DNA from: Bacteroidota bacterium
GTDB lineage: Bacteria > Bacteroidota > Bacteroidia > 2-12-FULL-35-15
DNA: 64,000 nucleotides
Assembly: GCA_947479085.1 (NCBI GenBank)
Contig: CANJYB010000001.1
Coordinates: forward strand, 124,001-188,000
Direction of reading: 5' to 3'
Shown piece by piece: positions 59,839 through 64,000 of the stretch. The position numbers and the translations under genes are program-made. The notes beneath the pieces were generated by a model that ran no database searches, was not told where the DNA came from, and was given only the letters and a program-made list of their open reading frames with translations. The stretch's first letter is position 1. Each line of letters begins with the position of its first letter.

Positions 59839-62211
59839 ATGAAACAAAAACTAATTTACATCGTCCTTTTATTTTCTATTTATTTCTCCTTCAAACTACA
59901 TTCGCAGAACCTGGTAGTAGATGGAAATATTTCAAATTCCAATGCTAACTGGGGTGGAGGTGCTTCGGAGGCACCTTTTACAGCAGGTACATTTGAGAAT
60001 ACCTATTTAACAACCGGATGCAGCAGTAATTATATTATGGAAGTGGATAATGCATCAAGTCCTACTCAGGTGGTAAATGGTTTTACAAACGGAAGTCAAT
60101 ACACATTAACTTTTAGATACGGATGGAGAAATACCGGTTGCAGTCCTTCTGTTAACCCTACCAATTTAGTAATACAGTTTACAGATGCTGTTGCCGTATT
60201 AAATGTAACTGTATCTGTTCCCAATACCACCACCATTTTAACCCCCATAAGTTTTAATTTTACAAACAATGCCTCAACAAGTCATACACTTAAGTTTACA
60301 AATCCTGGAAATGCAAATACCTGCGGAGTAATTGTGGATGATATTTCCATCACCAGAAACGCTTCTCCGGGTGGAGTAGGGAGTGGCAATTTAAGTTTGT
60401 GGTTCAATGCAAGCGATTTGGGTATTGCTGATAATAGCAACGTATATGGCTGGATATCTAAAGGTACAAACTCTGTGGTGGCTTTGCCTCCTTGCGCAAG
60501 CCCTCCGGTTTATAAAACAGGTTTGGCCAGTTCAGCAAATTCATTTGTTGCCAATTTTAATCCTTATATTACTTTCAACGGATCTACTCAATACATTGAA
60601 CATACCTTAGCAAGACTGAATCTTAACGACCTTTCAGCTGCAGGTGTTGGTGGAAGTTATTTCGCTTCCTATACCGGAGGCACAGCCGGGCGGACTGTTT
60701 TTGGCCATCAGGGGAGTGGCAACAGCAGGGTATTTGCAGCCAATAATGAAATTATATTTGCTCAGTCCAGTGTATCAGGAACAAGCAATGATGTGACCGT
60801 AACGAATAATGCCCGTGTTAATATAACTGCTGTTAGTGGAAAAAGTAACGGACTTACCTTACAGGATTGGAATGGAAATAATCTTGCAGTAGCTAATAAT
60901 TTAATTAATGTAGATTATTTAACAGTTGGAGTAAAAAAATCTACCGGTGGTGGCTATTCGCTTTTCTTTGATGGCACCATCAGTGAAATTATGACTTTTA
61001 ATACTATCCTTACCAATACTCAAACGCAGCAGGTTCGTTCCTATCTGGCTTCTAAATATGGTGTAACCTTAGCAGATAATAGTACTACTGCAGGAATTGA
61101 TGAACGAAATTATTTAGCATCCAACGGTTCTACCACTTACTGGAATGCAACTACAAATGCTGGTTTTCATAATAATGTGACGGTTATAGGCAGAGATGAT
61201 AATACGGCTTTGGATCAACGTAAATCGGTAAGTACAGATGCTGACGCAAACGGCTGGATGACGAATTCGATGCTTACTATTAATAACGGGGCTGCTTTTT
61301 CTTCCGACTTATCCTATTTTGGAACGGGACATGACGGAACTGCATTAAACAGTCTGGCTGAAACAACAGATATACCTGCAGGTACTCAATCCAGAATGTC
61401 ACGTTTCTGGAAATTTCAGAAAACCGGGGGCGGTGTAGCAGCTTCGGTAAGTGTAACGTTCGATATGACAGGTTTTCTGCCACTAACCGGAAGCGATTTG
61501 CGTTTATTGGTAAGTACTGTAAACTCCTTTGGAACTGCAACAACATCTGTTATTTCAGGTGCTTATGCAGCTCCTAATTTCACTGCTTCCTTGCCTACCA
61601 CAGGGGGAGTTTTTTTTACGGTAGGTTCTATCAATGTAAGCCAGACTCCTTTGCCAATTGAGCTTTTGGATTTTACTGCTCTTCCTTGCGACCAACAGGT
61701 TTGCTTGAACTGGGCTACAGCTACAGAAACCAACAATGATTATTTTACTATTGAAAAATCCAGAGATGGTGTAAATTATGATTTTGTGGCAAAAGTGAAT
61801 GGGGCTGGAAACAGTACTACTTTAAAGGATTATTCATCCTTAGATAAAACACCTTACCAGGGTATCTCCTATTATCGATTAAAACAAACAGATTATAATG
61901 GTGCTTTTACTTATTCTGATATTCGACAGGTAAATTTCACTTCTTCTATTGATTTCTCATTTAATCTTTTTCCGAATCCAAACACAGGAGAAAATATTAG
62001 TTTGGCCATAAATGCAGATAAAGGAAAAGAAATACTGGTTGTGGTTTATGATATTACCGGCAAAGAAGCTTATTCGAAAATCCTTGTAACTGAAGAACGG
62101 GGAGAGAATGTTTTTGCAATTGATCCATCCGGAAAACTGGCTGCAGGGATGTATTTAATTACTGCTACCTCTGATGAAAGTATAAATACGAAAAAACTTA
62201 TTGTGAAATAA
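59839..62211 (+). CDS. Secreted LamG-like protein with T9SS sorting domain
   Basis: A 790-aa surface protein. Signal peptide MKQKLIYIVLLFSIYFSFKL; a beta-sandwich (about 25-175, CBM-like with VVDDISITRN); a concanavalin/LamG-like domain (about 185-405, SLWFNASDLGIADN ... DGTISEIMTFNTIL, RSYLASKYGVTL); a DUF8202-like part (YWNATTNAGFHNNVTVIGRD, TDIPAGTQSRMSRFWKF); then LPIELLDFTALPCDQQVCLN and the type A sorting domain (LFPNPNTGENISLAI). Its last ~200 residues are closely related to those of the preceding gene. Probable adhesin or surface-layer component. Confidence 0.9.
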   Translation: MKQKLIYIVLLFSIYFSFKLHSQNLVVDGNISNSNANWGGGASEAPFTAGTFENTYLTTGCSSNYIMEVDNASSPTQVVNGFTNGSQYTLTFRYGWRNTGCSPSVNPTNLVIQFTDAVAVLNVTVSVPNTTTILTPISFNFTNNASTSHTLKFTNPGNANTCGVIVDDISITRNASPGGVGSGNLSLWFNASDLGIADNSNVYGWISKGTNSVVALPPCASPPVYKTGLASSANSFVANFNPYITFNGSTQYIEHTLARLNLNDLSAAGVGGSYFASYTGGTAGRTVFGHQGSGNSRVFAANNEIIFAQSSVSGTSNDVTVTNNARVNITAVSGKSNGLTLQDWNGNNLAVANNLINVDYLTVGVKKSTGGGYSLFFDGTISEIMTFNTILTNTQTQQVRSYLASKYGVTLADNSTTAGIDERNYLASNGSTTYWNATTNAGFHNNVTVIGRDDNTALDQRKSVSTDADANGWMTNSMLTINNGAAFSSDLSYFGTGHDGTALNSLAETTDIPAGTQSRMSRFWKFQKTGGGVAASVSVTFDMTGFLPLTGSDLRLLVSTVNSFGTATTSVISGAYAAPNFTASLPTTGGVFFTVGSINVSQTPLPIELLDFTALPCDQQVCLNWATATETNNDYFTIEKSRDGVNYDFVAKVNGAGNSTTLKDYSSLDKTPYQGISYYRLKQTDYNGAFTYSDIRQVNFTSSIDFSFNLFPNPNTGENISLAINADKGKEILVVVYDITGKEAYSKILVTEERGENVFAIDPSGKLAAGMYLITATSDESINTKKLIVK

Positions 62212-62235
62212 TGGTGCTGTAAATTACAGTAAGTT

Positions 62236-62727
62236 TTATTTCACTTCATTGTATTTTAGTTTTTTTCTTGTTTTTCTAGCATAGTTTTTTTGTTGATGGC
62301 GATGGTTAGCTTCAACAATGGAGTGGGATTCCTCAATAGACATTTCTTCCTTTGTCATGATTGCAAGTTCACGATAAAATTTCTGAAGTACTTTCATTTC
62401 TTTTTCGCTTATGTCTTCAACCGATACCAAACGATTACTGGCAAACTCATGAGAAGACAATAGTTCATTTAATTTTAAGTGAATGGCAATGGAATCTTTG
62501 TTCTGACTCCGTTGAATAAGAAATACCATTAGAAAAGTAATTATAGTTGTCCCGGTGTTAATCACTAATTGCCATGTATCGGAAAATTTAAAAACAGGTC
62601 CGGACAAGAGCCAGAATACAATAACAGAAAATGCACAAATAAATGCAGCTGTACTTCCGGACGCCTTTGTAACAGCAGATGACATTTTTTCGAAACCCGA
62701 AAGCCCTATGGAAGTCTTTTTTTTCAT
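62236..62727 (-). CDS. Low-affinity iron permease family protein (PF04120 type)
   Basis: A 163-aa protein with two TM helices (GSTAAFICAFSVIVFWLLSG and NTGTTIITFLMVFLIQRSQN) followed by NKDSIAIHLKLNELL, the family hallmark. The C-terminal 40 residues are helical and basic. Despite the family name, iron transport in bacteria is unproven. Confidence 0.9.
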   Translation of the reverse strand: MKKKTSIGLSGFEKMSSAVTKASGSTAAFICAFSVIVFWLLSGPVFKFSDTWQLVINTGTTIITFLMVFLIQRSQNKDSIAIHLKLNELLSSHEFASNRLVSVEDISEKEMKVLQKFYRELAIMTKEEMSIEESHSIVEANHRHQQKNYARKTRKKLKYNEVK

Positions 62728-62825
62728 CTTTTAATGTATTGTGTTTTTTTGTATAATTTATTAAGACAAGAATATGCAGAAGAAATAAATATATTTCTTC
62801 TGCCTTAATTTCTTTTTAGTATTAT

Positions 62826-63287
62826 TTATAAATGATTCAACATCAAATCCCGCAAACCTCTTATTTTATAATGGTCTGCCTTAATTAATTTAAACTGTTC
62901 ATTTACCATTTTATGTTGCTCCGCAGTTAATTTTTCCACGTTGTTCTTTAAAACATCTTTATAAGTATTTACTGCAGCATCTTCTCCGTACTCGCATGAG
63001 TTAAGTATATTTTTCCGGTCTTTGCCGGTTAAAGCAGCCTTTACATCCATCCAGATTCTGAATAGTTTCCCCGTGGTTTTCGTTCCTTCAGTTGGTTCTC
63101 CTCCTAACTTTCTAACCTCACTTCCCAGTTCTTCTTTACAAAGACGACTTACTTCTTTAAACTCAGAAAATATAACTTTCAAATCAACTTCTTCGGTTTC
63201 TTTTGAAGCTGTGTCATATCCTTCCATCCTGTCATTGTTAATTTCTATAAGCGAGTTTAGCAGCTCAATTGATTTCTCGTTTTCCAT
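62826..63287 (-). CDS. PA2169/DUF2383-family four-helix-bundle protein
   Basis: A 153-aa ferritin-like bundle: SIELLNSLIEINNDRMEGYD, FSEFKEVSRLCKEELGSEVR, KAALTGKDRKNILNSCEYGE, NVEKLTAEQHKMVNEQF. Glu residues of the EYGED motif may bind metal. Common in stress-related regions of proteobacteria and Bacteroidota. Function unknown. Confidence 0.9.
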   Translation of the reverse strand: MENEKSIELLNSLIEINNDRMEGYDTASKETEEVDLKVIFSEFKEVSRLCKEELGSEVRKLGGEPTEGTKTTGKLFRIWMDVKAALTGKDRKNILNSCEYGEDAAVNTYKDVLKNNVEKLTAEQHKMVNEQFKLIKADHYKIRGLRDLMLNHL

Positions 63288-63430
63288 TGTTTATTTGAAT
63301 TAATTGTGAAAGAATTTTCACTGACACAAAGGTTGTGAGAAAAGGAATCTCAGGCATTATATAATTCTGTAAAAGTCTTATATAAATAGCATGTGAGAAT
63401 AGTTGAAGTTTTTTTGGGGTTGTTGTAAAT

Positions 63431-63459
63431 AAAAAGTCCCGATTTAATCGGGACTTTTT
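63431..63459. terminator. Intrinsic terminator of the T9SS cargo gene
   Basis: AAAAAGTCCCGATT and its inverse almost touch, giving a stem of about 12 bp with T-runs on both strands; lies 21 bases after the stop of the 63480 gene on its minus-strand side. Confidence 0.85.
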
Positions 63460-63479
63460 ATTTTTAATTTCTTACCTTT

Positions 63480-64000
63480 TTATTGAACCACTATTTTGCG
63501 GATGATTTGCTTTTTATTGTCACATTTTATTTCCAGAAAATAAAGACCCTTGAGCATTTCCCCCCTTTCAATTACTATTTCTTTTGTTTTATCAGCAAAC
63601 TCTTTCTGTAAAACTATTTTTCCTAATACATCAGTAATTTTTACAGAAACATTTTTTTGTTCTTCTGTAAATGAAATCTTTGTTTGGGTAGTAAATGGAT
63701 TTGGAAAAATAGTTAAAAGGTCTGTGTTTATTCTCTCTTCAATGCCCACCGAATTATTAACAACATTCAAATTAAAATCTTTTGTTTCTGCCTGTCCATT
63801 AGTTAAACAAGGGTTATTGCCATTGGTAGCATTATACTGAACCCTAACCCTCATTCGGTGAACGCCTGGGGAAACACTTGAAGGAATAGTGACTGTAGCT
63901 GTTGAAGTTAAAGCGGCACCGGCAGCTAAACTTAAATTTGCCGCAATGTTTTCAACGAAAGGAGTAACATCATTCAGTACAAAATTGGTATCCCAGTCTA
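63480..64000 (-). CDS. Secreted protein with GEVED-like and T9SS sorting domains, 5' part beyond the window
   Basis: The frame is open to the right edge, so the start is outside. The visible ~173 residues hold the end of a GEVED-like domain (VSPGVHRMRVRVQYNATNG, then PCLTNGQAETKDFNLNVV) and a type A sorting domain (IFPNPFTTQTKISFTEEQKN, VSVKITDVLGKIVLQKEF, LKGLYFLEIKCDNKKQIIRK). An internal ATG at 63854 is not the true start, because the coding pattern continues upstream of it. Cell-surface or secreted via the type IX system. Confidence 0.85.
   Translation of the reverse strand, partial: DWDTNFVLNDVTPFVENIAANLSLAAGAALTSTATVTIPSSVSPGVHRMRVRVQYNATNGNNPCLTNGQAETKDFNLNVVNNSVGIEERINTDLLTIFPNPFTTQTKISFTEEQKNVSVKITDVLGKIVLQKEFADKTKEIVIERGEMLKGLYFLEIKCDNKKQIIRKIVVQ

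Noticed and set aside
1-64000. tRNA, rRNA or riboswitch genes
   Set aside because: None could be recognised by eye in any intergenic stretch; a covariance-model scan would be decisive.

Overview
This window is chromosomal DNA of a free-living Bacteroidota bacterium (class not resolved). The evidence is AT-rich DNA, TAnnTTTG-type -7 promoter motifs with no Shine-Dalgarno sequences, a PorT homologue, several proteins with type IX secretion (T9SS) C-terminal sorting domains, Bacteroidota-type DPP III, a dialkylresorcinol (Dar) gene set, and menaquinone methyltransferase. No rRNA, tRNA or CRISPR array was recognised.

Layout. 0-5.3 kb (minus strand): the 5' tip of a REP-associated tyrosine transposase at the left edge, then a type I restriction-modification locus (hsdM, hsdS, an unknown gene, a PD-(D/E)XK/DUF4268 gene) with no hsdR in view. 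The 3' end of hsdS is present three times, mixed with six GC-rich palindromes. 5.3-10.5 kb: accessory DNA full of dispersed palindromic repeats, an unknown gene, a three-gene cassette (heptad-repeat protein, helical plus fibronectin-III-like protein, MKTITQQLS protein), a porP/sprF remnant and a 21-bp-period array. 10.5-17.5 kb: M23 peptidase, LOG-like Rossmann protein, alpha/beta hydrolase, dipeptidyl peptidase III lipoprotein, adenylate cyclase. 17.5-23.3 kb: a minus-strand dialkylresorcinol-type cluster (BtrH/DUF4872 protein, DarA, DarB, hotdog protein, ABC ATPase and permease). 23.5-36.2 kb: MFS transporter, CoA-binding protein, a frameshifted small secreted protein, class III aminotransferase, a three-gene HlyD/FtsX/LolD-type export operon, amino-acid permease, SDR, amidohydrolase lipoprotein and P5C dehydrogenase. 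36.2-38.2 kb: a T9SS cargo protein, a second 21-bp-period array and a solitary member of the fibronectin-like family. 38.2-49.5 kb: mostly minus-strand core genes (CvfB, holin-like protein, FAD oxidoreductase, PorT, UbiE, heptose-7-P kinase, aminotransferase, DinB, TspO and small proteins).

49.8-54.6 kb: a second copy of the three-gene cassette with related intergenic DNA, another 21-bp-period array, a hairpin-rich gene-free kilobase, a membrane-anchored conserved protein, and a GxxExxY protein flanked by a 20-bp inverted repeat. 54.6-64 kb: a methylmalonyl-CoA mutase-type catalytic subunit, two large T9SS cargo proteins with related C-termini, two small minus-strand genes, and a third T9SS cargo gene cut by the right edge.

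The most unusual feature is the recurrence, at three loci, of 21-bp (seven-codon) repeat arrays next to genes of one small-protein family with a helical N-terminus and fibronectin-III-like C-terminus. Two of the loci share the full three-gene order, homologous proteins and similar intergenic DNA. The second theme is heavy colonisation by short palindromic elements, several of which have become coding sequence (in HsdM, in a cassette protein, and in a lipoprotein signal peptide). All functions are read from motifs in the sequence; no database search was possible.
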